Of a stretch of 33,076 nt of DNA, positions 8,023-15,434 are shown piece after piece. The notes below the pieces were generated by a model. That model worked only from the letters and a program-made list of their open reading frames with translations, searched no databases and was not told the DNA's origin. Source of the stretch: Paramuribaculum sp. (GTDB lineage Bacteria > Bacteroidota > Bacteroidia > Bacteroidales > Muribaculaceae); assembly GCA_009775605.1 (NCBI GenBank), contig VSPV01000007.1:1-33076 (forward strand), read 5' to 3'. A program made the translations under genes and the position numbers. Positions within the stretch are counted from its first letter, which is position 1, and each line of letters starts with the position of its first letter.

Positions 8023-9438
8023 ATGAGCGGTCTTGACGGACAACTGCCCGCAGATAAACTTTACAGGAAATTTCTCGAGACGCCTGAGACTCTTCGCGCA
8101 GAGAGATTCAGCGATGAAGATTTGCTGTGTGTCTACGATTATGCGTCGGACGTATATGACGAAGCTACTCAGGAAGCTGTACTTGAGATAGCCCGAAGTA
8201 TCTATCCCGACGACGAGGAATTTCTTGTGAGGCGCGCGTATTATCTTATCCCGTCGGAAGACGGCGAGGAGATAAGGAAAATAGTGGACGAATTACCGGA
8301 TGAGTCTTTTCACAGATATATTCTTCTTACCCGTCTGGATATGGAGAATAATGAGGGCGCGCGGGAAAAGATGTTCAAAATGCTTTTCAAGGCGCCCAAA
8401 AAGAGCCTCGATGATGAAATGGTCATAAGGTTTTTTGAGACCATCGATACCGAGGATGAACTCGACCGTATACTCGACAGCCAGCAGAAGATAGAGGAAA
8501 GATGCATGTATCGCGATACATTCCTTTATGAACTCGCTATATGCTGTAATGATTTTCACAGATACGAAAGGTCTCTCTCAATAGCCCGCACTTTGACCTC
8601 CATTGACCCGTTTGAAGCTAAATTCTGGTTTCTTCAGTCAAGCATTGAAGGTTATGGACTTTCTGATTTTGAGAGCGCGTCCAGTGATGCCAATTATGCG
8701 CTTGCCATATCTCCCGATTTCGATCAGGCCAAAATCCTTCTTGTATATATTACGCTTGCCCATGGTGGTGATTACGATAAAGCAATGGCATTGCTTGACG
8801 AGGTTCTGGAAATGGATGTCAACAATAATGACTCCATGGTGCTCGGGGCTCTTTTGGCCTTGCAATCCGGCAACGTGGAGCGTCTGGTTGATTATAGCGA
8901 AAAAATACAGGCATCAGGCTTGGATAATGCCGCTAAAATAGCTTTTGAAATTCTTTTTGATCCAAAGAACATAGACAAAGTAAAGGGTATCAAACTTTCA
9001 GATCTGTTCCTTCTTTTCACGGAGAGACTACCCATTGAGATGTCGGCTGAAAAGATAATTGAATCAGGAGAGTTTTCACATGAAATCATGGCAGCACTCC
9101 TTATACTCGGCTGCAAGGCTGAGAGAACGGATAATTTGGCCAGCCGCCTTCTGATTGCCGAACAGCTTGATCTTGCCGGAAGCTATGAAAATGTAATAAG
9201 GCTCGTGCAGGATAATCTGACCAACCTTGTGTCTTTCGATATCAACGGACTCGGATTACTGTATTTCTACTCAAAAGCCGGCATTGCAACGGGAAGCAAG
9301 AAGCACGTGAAATCAGATCTCGAGTTTATAATTAAGGTGGCAAAAGAGGCAGAGAAGTCAGCATTATTCTTTATGGAAAGAATGAAATTGCGAGGACTTC
9401 TCTACGAAATAGAAAAACTTTATGCTGATAATTATTAA
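8023..9438 (+). CDS. Tetratricopeptide-repeat protein
   Basis: The 471-residue acidic, helical protein has no signal peptide or membrane helix and starts two bases after the glnS stop, so it is co-transcribed with glnS. Helical hairpin repeats with TPR spacing are visible in the middle, for example around ALAISPDFDQAKILL and DKAMALLDEVLEMD (about residues 225-275), where small residues recur at the TPR positions. Such proteins are generally scaffolds for protein contacts in the cytoplasm. I know no specific role. The tight link to glnS may reflect only operon structure. Confidence 0.8.
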   Translation: MSGLDGQLPADKLYRKFLETPETLRAERFSDEDLLCVYDYASDVYDEATQEAVLEIARSIYPDDEEFLVRRAYYLIPSEDGEEIRKIVDELPDESFHRYILLTRLDMENNEGAREKMFKMLFKAPKKSLDDEMVIRFFETIDTEDELDRILDSQQKIEERCMYRDTFLYELAICCNDFHRYERSLSIARTLTSIDPFEAKFWFLQSSIEGYGLSDFESASSDANYALAISPDFDQAKILLVYITLAHGGDYDKAMALLDEVLEMDVNNNDSMVLGALLALQSGNVERLVDYSEKIQASGLDNAAKIAFEILFDPKNIDKVKGIKLSDLFLLFTERLPIEMSAEKIIESGEFSHEIMAALLILGCKAERTDNLASRLLIAEQLDLAGSYENVIRLVQDNLTNLVSFDINGLGLLYFYSKAGIATGSKKHVKSDLEFIIKVAKEAEKSALFFMERMKLRGLLYEIEKLYADNY

Positions 9439-9449
9439 CGAGCGGATGC

Positions 9450-10091
9450 TCAAAGATAGGGATTGTAATCCTTTTCGTAAGCAATAGTGGTTTTAGGCCC
9501 GTGACCCGGGTATACAATTGTCTGGGGCGGCAGACTCAATAATTTTGAGGTCACGCTTCTGATAAGCTGTGACTGATTTCCTCCCGCAAGATCTGTACGG
9601 CCGATACTCCCTTTAAAAAGGGAATCGCCGGTAAAGACAATTGATGAGCCGGGACAGTAGAAGGAAACTCCGCCGGGAGAGTGGCCTGGCGTAACGATGG
9701 CCTCAAGATACTCCTTTCCGAGATAGAACTTCTCGCCTTCGGTTATGGGGAAATCAATCGTGAGGGGAGAGGGTTCAGGCATCCTTAGCCGGAACATTCG
9801 TGCCTGGGCGGCGCGCTGTTTTCCTAAAAAATCATCGGCTTCTGAGGCATGGAGGCCAATTTTGTATTTAGACTCAATATACTCGATTCCGAAAGTGTGG
9901 TCGATGTGAAGGTGGGTACAGAGCAGGTATTTCAGTTTCAGACCATGCTGCGTGACAAATGAAGAGAATGCCTCGCACTCGCGTGCATCGGACATTGCAG
10001 GATCGATTACTGCCGCTTCTTTTGAGAGGGCATCCCAGACAAGATATGTATTTACGCCGAAAAGGCTGAATTCAAAAGATTTTACTTCCAA
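9450..10091 (-). CDS. MBL-fold hydrolase (glyoxalase II-like)
   Basis: This 213-residue metallo-beta-lactamase-fold protein has the full metal-binding set: THLHIDHTFG (THxHxDH), a PGHSPGG histidine, FTGDSLF aspartate and YPGHGPKT histidine. It resembles small hydroxyacylglutathione hydrolase-like enzymes (YcbL type), which hydrolyse thioesters; the substrate is not evident. The start appears to be TTG at 10091: the frame runs straight back into the rsmG stop 12 bp away and contains no ATG, while the N-terminus EVKSFEFSLFGVNTYLV begins where family members usually begin. It probably forms an operon with rsmG, possibly with termination-reinitiation. Confidence 0.9.
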   Translation of the reverse strand: MEVKSFEFSLFGVNTYLVWDALSKEAAVIDPAMSDARECEAFSSFVTQHGLKLKYLLCTHLHIDHTFGIEYIESKYKIGLHASEADDFLGKQRAAQARMFRLRMPEPSPLTIDFPITEGEKFYLGKEYLEAIVTPGHSPGGVSFYCPGSSIVFTGDSLFKGSIGRTDLAGGNQSQLIRSVTSKLLSLPPQTIVYPGHGPKTTIAYEKDYNPYL

Positions 10092-10103
10092 GGCAGACCA
10101 TTT

Positions 10104-10724
10104 TTAAAGTGCGACATAAAGGAGATACTTATCCGCGAAATATTCTTCGGGGATTAGAGTCTCCAAGGGAACTTCCAGTACCGGACGCTTGACCGCGGCA
10201 ATTTCTGAGCCGAGATCTCCGCCCTTAAGACATAACAATCCATTGGGAATTGCGTTTAAGGACTCGCCAGAAATATTTTTGCGGACGAGTGGCACCAGTG
10301 AATCAAGGCGCATTACCGCCCGGCTTACAACGAAGTCATATTTCTGACGGCATTCACCGATATCTCCGTGCTGGAAGCTGACGTTTTTCAATCCGATGCG
10401 AGATGCTATGTCGGAAGCCACTTTAATTTTCTTACCTATACGGTCTATGAGATGAAAATTACACTGGGGCCACATTATTGCCAGAGGAATACCCGGGAAT
10501 CCTCCTCCGGTACCCATGTCGAGGAAGTTTGTGCCGTCAACCGGCGAAAGGAACTTGGCAATTGAAAGCGAATGGAGTACGTGGTGGAGATACAGATGCG
10601 TAATATCCTTCCGGGATATCACGTTTATTTTATCGTTCCATTCGGAATACAGGTCATAGAGTTTACCGAACTGCTCCTGTTGCTGCGGGGACAGCTGTGG
10701 GAAATATTTGTTTATCGATTCCAT
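10104..10724 (-). CDS. rsmG: 16S rRNA m7G527 methyltransferase RsmG (GidB)
   Basis: RsmG methylates N7 of G527 in 16S rRNA using SAM. The protein (206 aa) matches the usual length, with the N-terminal YSEWNDKINVISRKD and LHHVLHSLS features of the family, the SAM-binding FLDMGTGGGFPGIPLAI motif at about residues 67-83, and VVSRAVMRLD further on. The start ATG at 10724 faces the divergent S1-protein gene across a 75-87 bp spacer. The MBL-fold hydrolase gene follows 12 bp after its stop. Loss of this enzyme gives low-level streptomycin resistance in other bacteria. Confidence 0.96.
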   Translation of the reverse strand: MESINKYFPQLSPQQQEQFGKLYDLYSEWNDKINVISRKDITHLYLHHVLHSLSIAKFLSPVDGTNFLDMGTGGGFPGIPLAIMWPQCNFHLIDRIGKKIKVASDIASRIGLKNVSFQHGDIGECRQKYDFVVSRAVMRLDSLVPLVRKNISGESLNAIPNGLLCLKGGDLGSEIAAVKRPVLEVPLETLIPEEYFADKYLLYVAL

Positions 10725-10756
10725 ACACTATAGGTAAGGTTTGAATGCTCGAATAG

Positions 10757-10791
10757 TTTGGTGCAAATATCGGAACAATTTGTTAATTTTG
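10757..10791 (+). promoter_or_regulatory. Promoter of the CvfB-like gene
   Basis: TAATTTTG at 10784-10791 is an exact -7 match; TTTG at 10757-10760 is a possible -33 element, but the 23-bp spacer is long. The element ends only nine bases before the ATG at 10800, so transcription would start at about that ATG; this favours the in-frame ATG at 10812 as the true start. Confidence 0.5.
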
Positions 10792-10811
10792 AGAAATAAT
10801 TGGAAATACTG

Positions 10812-11642
10812 ATGGTAAAATTAGGAAGAATAAATACCCTGAAAGTTACGCGCCACGTTGATTTCGGTGTGTATCTCGACGGAGGGGAGAGCGGTGAAAT
10901 CCTGATGCCCGCAAAATATATCGACAAGCCACTTGAAGTAGGAGAAGAAACGGATGTGTTCGTCTATCGCGACGGCTCACAGCGTCTCGTGGCCACCAAA
11001 GAGAAGCCTCTGGCCATGGCCGGGGAATTCGCATATCTGGAATGTGCGGCAGTAAACCGTTTCGGGGCCTTTATGGACTGGGGTGTGGTCAAGCAGCTTC
11101 TTGTCCCGTTTTCAGAAATGAAACTTCAGATGAAGCAGGGACGCAGATATATGGTCTATGTATATGTTGACGATGCATCCGACCGTATTGTGGCCTCAGC
11201 CAAAATCGAGAAGTTCCTTGGGAATGTATTTCCGGAATACAGAGTGGGTGAGACGGTGAAAGCCCAGATAATAAAGCGCAATGAGACGGGCTTCTCCTGC
11301 ATTGTCGACAATCTACACAAAGGTATGATTTACCTTAACGAATCGTATGAGGATTACAAACCGGGTGAGATAATAGATGCAAAGGTAAGGCAGGTGAGAC
11401 GGGATGGTAAGATTGACCTTACTCCCGGAGGAAAATCGCTTGACCGCACCCTTGATGTGGCCACAAGAATCGAATCCATAGTTGAAGAGGAGGGGAGTCT
11501 GGCCCTATGCGACAGTTCTTCACCGGAAGAAATCAAGTTAAGATTACATTGCAGTAAGAAAGATTTCAAGAAAGCGTTAGGACACCTTCTTAAGAATAAA
11601 AAGGTATCAGTAAAGGATGGCGTTATCCTGAAACAGTCTTGA
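10812..11642 (+). CDS. CvfB-like S1 RNA-binding protein
   Basis: The protein (276 aa from ATG 10812; four residues longer from 10800) has three S1-like beta-barrel modules: GRINTLKVTRHVDFGVYL, the AAVNRFGAFMDWGV region and VGETVKAQIIKRNETGFSC. A small C-terminal winged-helix domain follows (LRLHCSKKDFKKALGHLLKNKKVSVKDG). This order matches CvfB/YitL-family proteins, which bind RNA and affect virulence or expression in Firmicutes; the role in Bacteroidota is not established. The gene is divergent from rsmG and is followed after only 7 bp by the AraC-type regulator gene, suggesting a shared transcript. Confidence 0.9.
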   Translation: MVKLGRINTLKVTRHVDFGVYLDGGESGEILMPAKYIDKPLEVGEETDVFVYRDGSQRLVATKEKPLAMAGEFAYLECAAVNRFGAFMDWGVVKQLLVPFSEMKLQMKQGRRYMVYVYVDDASDRIVASAKIEKFLGNVFPEYRVGETVKAQIIKRNETGFSCIVDNLHKGMIYLNESYEDYKPGEIIDAKVRQVRRDGKIDLTPGGKSLDRTLDVATRIESIVEEEGSLALCDSSSPEEIKLRLHCSKKDFKKALGHLLKNKKVSVKDGVILKQS

Positions 11643-11649
11643 CGAGAAT

Positions 11650-12432
11650 ATGAAGGTTTATCCTCCGGCTGAAGAATTGCGTGATTATGTGCGCTATTAT
11701 TGGGTTGAAGAGCGTGTGGCCCCAGAAAAGGTACTGACATTTCCTATCGGGTGCTCTCAGATGATTTTTCATCGGAAGTCACCATTCTATATTCCTGAAT
11801 TAGGTAAGTTTCAAGATAGGTTCACCATCAGCGGGCAGGTGAATTTCCCTGCGCATGTTAAGTCGGAGGGCGAAGTGGAGACAATTGTGGTCGTATTCTA
11901 CCCTCATACATTGGGAATGTTTATCAATACGCCGCCATCAGCTTTCTATAATCTTGAGGTTTCAGGTTATGATTTGGGAAAAAGAGATTTAAATGAGCTG
12001 GCATCAAGGGTTTTCCAATGTGAGCGGACTAAAGATTGTATAGTTTTGATTGAAAAGTGGCTGTTGTCGAGAATCAGACCTACCTTGAATATGGCGCGCA
12101 TCAAAGATGCGGTGAAACTACTGATGGTTTCTCCGTCAGCTCGCGTAAATACTCTTGCTGACCGTGTCTGTCTTGGTAAAAAGCAGTTCGAACGAGTGTT
12201 TCGCGAACAAGTAGGAATGAATCCGAAAGAATATGCACGGGTTGTCCGCTTTCAGAAATCTTTATGGTTATTGCAGCGCGGTTATGAAGATTATGTCGGC
12301 ATAGCCTATGAAGCTGGTTATTCTGATCAGTCGCATTTCATACGCGAGTTCAAAGCGATGGGCGGTCATACTCCAGCCTCACTCAGGAGTTATTGTATGC
12401 CTTACTCAGATCTTTTTACGAATCCGGCTTAG
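11650..12432 (+). CDS. AraC-family transcriptional regulator with N-terminal DUF6597-like domain
   Basis: This 260-residue protein opens with the P.eeLrdYVryYW motif seen in AraC-type regulators that carry a DUF6597-like sensor domain. The last 100 residues form the double helix-turn-helix: VNTLADRVCLGKKQFERVF (first HTH) and VGIAYEAGYSDQSHFIREF (second HTH), followed by the typical G.TPASLR end. It should bind DNA and respond to a small ligand in the N-terminal domain; ligand and targets are unknown. It starts 7 bp after the CvfB-like stop and precedes the O-acetyltransferase gene by 71 bp, making that gene a plausible target. Confidence 0.9.
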   Translation: MKVYPPAEELRDYVRYYWVEERVAPEKVLTFPIGCSQMIFHRKSPFYIPELGKFQDRFTISGQVNFPAHVKSEGEVETIVVVFYPHTLGMFINTPPSAFYNLEVSGYDLGKRDLNELASRVFQCERTKDCIVLIEKWLLSRIRPTLNMARIKDAVKLLMVSPSARVNTLADRVCLGKKQFERVFREQVGMNPKEYARVVRFQKSLWLLQRGYEDYVGIAYEAGYSDQSHFIREFKAMGGHTPASLRSYCMPYSDLFTNPA

Positions 12433-12483
12433 TATCCGGTCCATAATGTCTCTTTTATTCTATCGTAGAAGAGAGCAGGGATA

Positions 12484-12491
12484 TAATTTTG
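12484..12491 (+). promoter_or_regulatory. -7 element before the CatA-like gene
   Basis: TAATTTTG matches the consensus, 12 bp before the ATG at 12504. The -33 region lacks a clear TTTG, as might be expected for an activator-dependent promoter. The leader would be very short. Confidence 0.4.
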
Positions 12492-12503
12492 CCTCAAAAA
12501 ACA

Positions 12504-13142
12504 ATGATGAGTGAAATTGACCCGGCTCAGACCACCAGAGCCTATGCCTACGAAATGTGGATGAAAGCGCCCATGCCGATGGTGACGTTGATTAAATCTC
12601 TGGATGTTACGAATCTGAAGCATATCAGCCGTAAGAGTGGATTGAAATTCAACATGCTGATGTGTTGGTGCATCGGAAAGGCTGCCTCTCAAGTCAAGGA
12701 GTTTTATATGCTTCCGGTCGGTAATAAGCTCGTTAGATATGACGATATTGCCGTAAATACCATAGTGGCCAACTCGCGAGGCGAGGTGAGTTCATGTGAT
12801 ATTCCGTTTACGGATGAGCTCTCCGGATTCAATGAAGATTATCTGCGCTTAACGCGTGCGGTTGCCGAGACATGTGTCAACCATGATATAACCGACCGTA
12901 TGGTAATCGGGACATCGGCCCTTACGCGATGCGATTTAGACGGAGCAATAGGCATGTACAGCGGAATCTTCAACAATCCGTTTATGATTTGGGGGCGTTA
13001 CCGTCATCGGTGGTTCAAGACATATCTTACAGTTTCTTTTCAGTTTCATCACACTCAGATGGATGGCGCTCACGCTGCAAATTTTCTTGAGATTTTGCAG
13101 CATGAAATAAAAAGTTGCGATAATATTTGGTTTATAATATAA
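12504..13142 (+). CDS. CatA-like O-acetyltransferase
   Basis: This protein of about 212 aa belongs to the chloramphenicol-acetyltransferase fold. The catalytic block FQFHHTQMDGAHAANFL (HHxxxDG at about residues 182-188) is intact, and the central GLKFNMLMCWCIGKAA and FNNPFMIWGRY segments fit the trimeric CAT scaffold. It probably transfers an acetyl group from acetyl-CoA to a hydroxyl; the substrate is unknown, and chloramphenicol resistance should not be assumed. ATG codons at 12504 and 12507 are both possible starts; a TTG at 12489 lies inside the -7 element and is unlikely. The last codons run into the promoter and operator of the next gene. Confidence 0.85.
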   Translation: MMSEIDPAQTTRAYAYEMWMKAPMPMVTLIKSLDVTNLKHISRKSGLKFNMLMCWCIGKAASQVKEFYMLPVGNKLVRYDDIAVNTIVANSRGEVSSCDIPFTDELSGFNEDYLRLTRAVAETCVNHDITDRMVIGTSALTRCDLDGAIGMYSGIFNNPFMIWGRYRHRWFKTYLTVSFQFHHTQMDGAHAANFLEILQHEIKSCDNIWFII

Positions 13143-13157
13143 ACTGATTTATATTTG
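13126..13157 (+). promoter_or_regulatory. Promoter of the six-TM/regulator unit
   Basis: TTTG at 13126-13129, a 20-bp spacer and TATATTTG at 13150-13157 form one of the best promoters in the window. It overlaps the last codons of the CatA-like gene. The spacer contains a 15-bp palindrome at 13130-13144. Predicted leader length to the ATG at 13252 is close to 90 nt. Confidence 0.8.
13130..13144. promoter_or_regulatory. Palindromic operator copy 1
   Basis: GTTTATAATATAAAC is a perfect 7-1-7 palindrome. It fills the space between the -33 and -7 elements, where a bound repressor would block RNA polymerase. A second copy lies at 13209-13223. The winged-helix protein encoded at 13869-14150 is the natural candidate ligand; this is inference. 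Confidence 0.7.
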
Positions 13158-13208
13158 CACTGAATTAAGACGGTAATCGCGAGTACCGCCAAATTTTATC
13201 AAAATATG

Positions 13209-13223
13209 GTTTATATTATAAAC
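13209..13223. promoter_or_regulatory. Palindromic operator copy 2
   Basis: GTTTATATTATAAAC is the exact reverse complement of copy 1, again a 7-1-7 palindrome. Similarity to copy 1 extends a few bases either side (GG before, CTAATTTA against CTGATTTA after). It lies in the transcribed leader 28 bp before the ATG at 13252; centres of the two copies are 79 bp apart. Confidence 0.7.
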
Positions 13224-13251
13224 TAATTTACCAACTTAAAACTTAACAAAA

Positions 13252-13872
13252 ATGGAAGAAAAGAGACTCACAGAACAGGAGAGCATCAACATCATCGCCA
13301 CGATGATTTCACGCACTAAGGAACGCTACATAGGTGACGGAAACATAATGTTGCTCTGGGGATGGCTTATAATTTTAGTCACTTGCCTGGTGTGGCTGAT
13401 GCTGGCACTTACGCGAAATCCTGCATGGAACTGGTTATGGTTCCTAATTCCGGTTGTGGGGGGAATTGCCACTCCTATCATGGCAAAAAAGTCAGAGTAC
13501 AAGCGTGGTGTCACAACCTACTCCGATAAAATCTCATCCCAGATATGGTTGACCGTAGGCATAATAGCGATAGTTTGCACGATTATCTGTCTCGGTTTCG
13601 GCATAATGGGAATAAGAGTGTGGACACTGATGTTTATTTATGCTCTGATTATTGTTCCGTTTGCCGAAATAGCACAAGGTCTTATTGTAAGGGAGAAGTC
13701 GCTGATAGCGGGTGGGGCCTGCGGAGTGGTTATCGGGCTCTTTACGACGAGTTGTCTGATATGTGACATCCCACTATTTGCCTACTGGTTCCTACCGATG
13801 TATATTCTTGCTTTTGCCTGCATGATGCTGATACCCGGCTACATTATCAACCATAAAGCACGCACCAAATGA
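13252..13872 (+). CDS. Six-TM membrane protein of unknown function, paired with a regulator
   Basis: The 206-residue protein has an amphipathic N-terminus (LTEQESINIIATMISRTKER) and about six hydrophobic helices (roughly 31-53, 57-77, 99-119, 121-143, 151-172, 175-199). No enzymatic motif is visible. I recall similar small membrane proteins with this N-terminal pattern in Bacteroidota next to small winged-helix regulators, but know of no assigned function. Its stop overlaps the start of the regulator gene by ATGA, so the two are translationally coupled. Expression is probably controlled by the two palindromes upstream. It is likely an inner-membrane protein, perhaps a sensor or stress-response component. 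Confidence 0.85.
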   Translation: MEEKRLTEQESINIIATMISRTKERYIGDGNIMLLWGWLIILVTCLVWLMLALTRNPAWNWLWFLIPVVGGIATPIMAKKSEYKRGVTTYSDKISSQIWLTVGIIAIVCTIICLGFGIMGIRVWTLMFIYALIIVPFAEIAQGLIVREKSLIAGGACGVVIGLFTTSCLICDIPLFAYWFLPMYILAFACMMLIPGYIINHKARTK

Positions 13873-14150
13873 AAGAATTAGACCCACTGTTACACTCGCA
13901 ATTGAGGTTGGCGGTAATGTCTATTCTGATGAATGTGGAACAGGCCGATTTCGTTTACCTCAAGGAAAAAACCGAATCAACAGCCGGAAATCTGAGTATC
14001 CAGATTGAAAAACTGTCCACCGCCGGATACATCTCCGTAGAAAAGGGCTTTTCAGGTAAAAAGCCCCGAACTGTATGCCAGGTGACTGAGAAAGGACGCG
14101 AAGCATTTGAACGTTATGTTGAAGCATTGAAGACATATCTAAATCTCTGA
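13869..14150 (+). CDS. Small winged-helix transcriptional regulator
   Basis: This 93-residue protein is a single winged helix-turn-helix: an N-terminal helix (LDPLLHSQLRLAVMSILM), a recognition region (TESTAGNLSIQIEKLSTAGYISVEK) and a wing (GFSGKKPRTVCQVTEKGREAFERYVEAL). This matches the stand-alone winged-helix family (HTH_34-like, related to MarR/PadR) that acts as a dimeric repressor. It lacks any effector domain. Start and upstream stop overlap in ATGA. The two palindromes in front of the operon are its most likely binding sites, giving autoregulation; this is inferred from position and symmetry. Confidence 0.9.
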   Translation: MKELDPLLHSQLRLAVMSILMNVEQADFVYLKEKTESTAGNLSIQIEKLSTAGYISVEKGFSGKKPRTVCQVTEKGREAFERYVEALKTYLNL

Positions 14151-14240
14151 GCGAATTAATTTCATTCGGCATGCAACTTAAAGTATGAGAGGTAAAGTAT
14201 TTTGCCTGACATCCTTTAGAAATTGCCGGAAACAGTCACA

Positions 14241-14273
14241 ACGAAAGCCGTCCAAGCACCGGACGGCTTTCGT
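14241..14273 (+). terminator. Strong hairpin after the regulator gene
   Basis: ACGAAAGCCGTCC (14241-14253) pairs perfectly with GGACGGCTTTCGT (14261-14273) around a 7-nt loop. The 3' side lacks a clean T tract (TCCATAG follows), so termination may be weak or Rho-assisted. The surrounding 236-bp gap up to lpxD shows no gene. Confidence 0.65.
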
Positions 14274-14342
14274 TCCATAGCGTCAAATTGCCCAATATAG
14301 CTTTTTTAAGGGGTTTATAATCTCTAATTGAAAAAAAATTGC

Positions 14343-14350
14343 CAACTTTG
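14343..14350 (+). promoter_or_regulatory. Possible -7 element before lpxD
   Basis: CAACTTTG differs from TAnnTTTG only at the first base. It lies 36 bp before the lpxD ATG, a normal distance. No TTTG is seen at the -33 position, so this is tentative. Confidence 0.35.
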
Positions 14351-14386
14351 CATTAATATAAGTAAATAGATAATAAGATAAAAGCG

Positions 14387-15421
14387 ATGGAATTTACTGC
14401 AAGTCAAATCGCATCCCTGTGCAATGGCGTGGTGGAAGGCGATGGCGACGTAAAAATCAATGACTTTGCCAAGATAGAGGAAGGAAGGCCCGGGGCTATA
14501 TCTTTCCTTGCAAATGTTAAATATACCCATTATCTATACACTACCAAGTCCTCGGCTGTATTGGTAAGCAAAGATTTTGTACCTGAACAACCCGTAACGA
14601 CTACACTGATTCGTGTAGATGACCCATACGCAACTGTGGCACATCTGCTTCAGATGGTTCAACAGATGATTACACCGAACTATACCGGTATCGAATCTCC
14701 TGTTCATATAGCTGAGGGGGTTGTGGTCCCGGAAGATGCGTATGTCGGTACTTTTACCTATGTTGGAAAAAACGTAAGAATCGGTAAAGGTGTAAAGATA
14801 TATCCCCAGTGCTACGTCGGAGATAACGTGAGCATTGAAGAGGGCACTGTTCTGTATCCCGGTGTCAAGATTTATCACGGATGCAGAATCGGGAAACGAT
14901 GCATCATTCATTCCGGTGCAGTTATAGGTGCCGACGGTTTTGGATTCGCCCCGACCGAGCACGGATACGACAAGATTCCCCAGATAGGTAATGTTGCCAT
15001 AGGCGACGATGTGGAAATAGGCGCCAATACAACCATTGACCGTGCCATGATGGGAAGCACCCGCATAGGCAATGGTGTGAAACTTGACAATCTTATTCAG
15101 ATTGCCCACAACTGTGTTGTTGGAGAGATGACGGCAATGGCTGCCCAGGCAGGCGTTGCCGGATCTACAAAAGTAGGTGCGAAGTGTCTGATTGGTGGCC
15201 AGGTAGGTCTTGCCGGACATATAACTGTTGGCGATGATGTTCAGATTGCAGCCCAAAGCGGTTTGCATAAGGATGCAGCCAGTGGGTCTCGCCTCTTTGG
15301 AGCGCCTGCCATAGACATTAAGGAAGCTGCACGCCAGACTATCTACATCAAACGTCTTCCTGAACTTAATAAGACTGTAACCCAGCTTAAAAAGGAAATT
15401 GAAATTCTGAAAAACAAATAA
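14387..15421 (+). CDS. lpxD: UDP-3-O-acylglucosamine N-acyltransferase LpxD
   Basis: LpxD adds the second hydroxyacyl chain, the N-linked one, to UDP-3-O-acylglucosamine in lipid A synthesis. The protein (344 aa) has the N-terminal uridine-binding domain (about 1-100), a left-handed beta-helix of hexapeptide repeats (IGKGVKIYP, IGDDVEIGANTTIDRA and others) and a C-terminal helix. The catalytic histidine is in LIQIAHNCVVGE (H241). Length matches the family. It starts a compact cluster with lpxC-fabZ 13 bp and lpxA further downstream, all on plus. Confidence 0.97.
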   Translation: MEFTASQIASLCNGVVEGDGDVKINDFAKIEEGRPGAISFLANVKYTHYLYTTKSSAVLVSKDFVPEQPVTTTLIRVDDPYATVAHLLQMVQQMITPNYTGIESPVHIAEGVVVPEDAYVGTFTYVGKNVRIGKGVKIYPQCYVGDNVSIEEGTVLYPGVKIYHGCRIGKRCIIHSGAVIGADGFGFAPTEHGYDKIPQIGNVAIGDDVEIGANTTIDRAMMGSTRIGNGVKLDNLIQIAHNCVVGEMTAMAAQAGVAGSTKVGAKCLIGGQVGLAGHITVGDDVQIAAQSGLHKDAASGSRLFGAPAIDIKEAARQTIYIKRLPELNKTVTQLKKEIEILKNK

Positions 15422-15434
15422 TATAACCAAAGCG

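Noticed and set aside
12504..13142. Chloramphenicol resistance gene
   Set aside because: The HHxxxDG motif shows only the acetyltransferase fold. CatA-like proteins of this type are widespread and not shown to act on the drug.
13171..13188. Small hairpin CGGTA/TACCG in the leader of the six-TM gene
   Set aside because: Only five base pairs, too weak to claim as a terminator or riboswitch.
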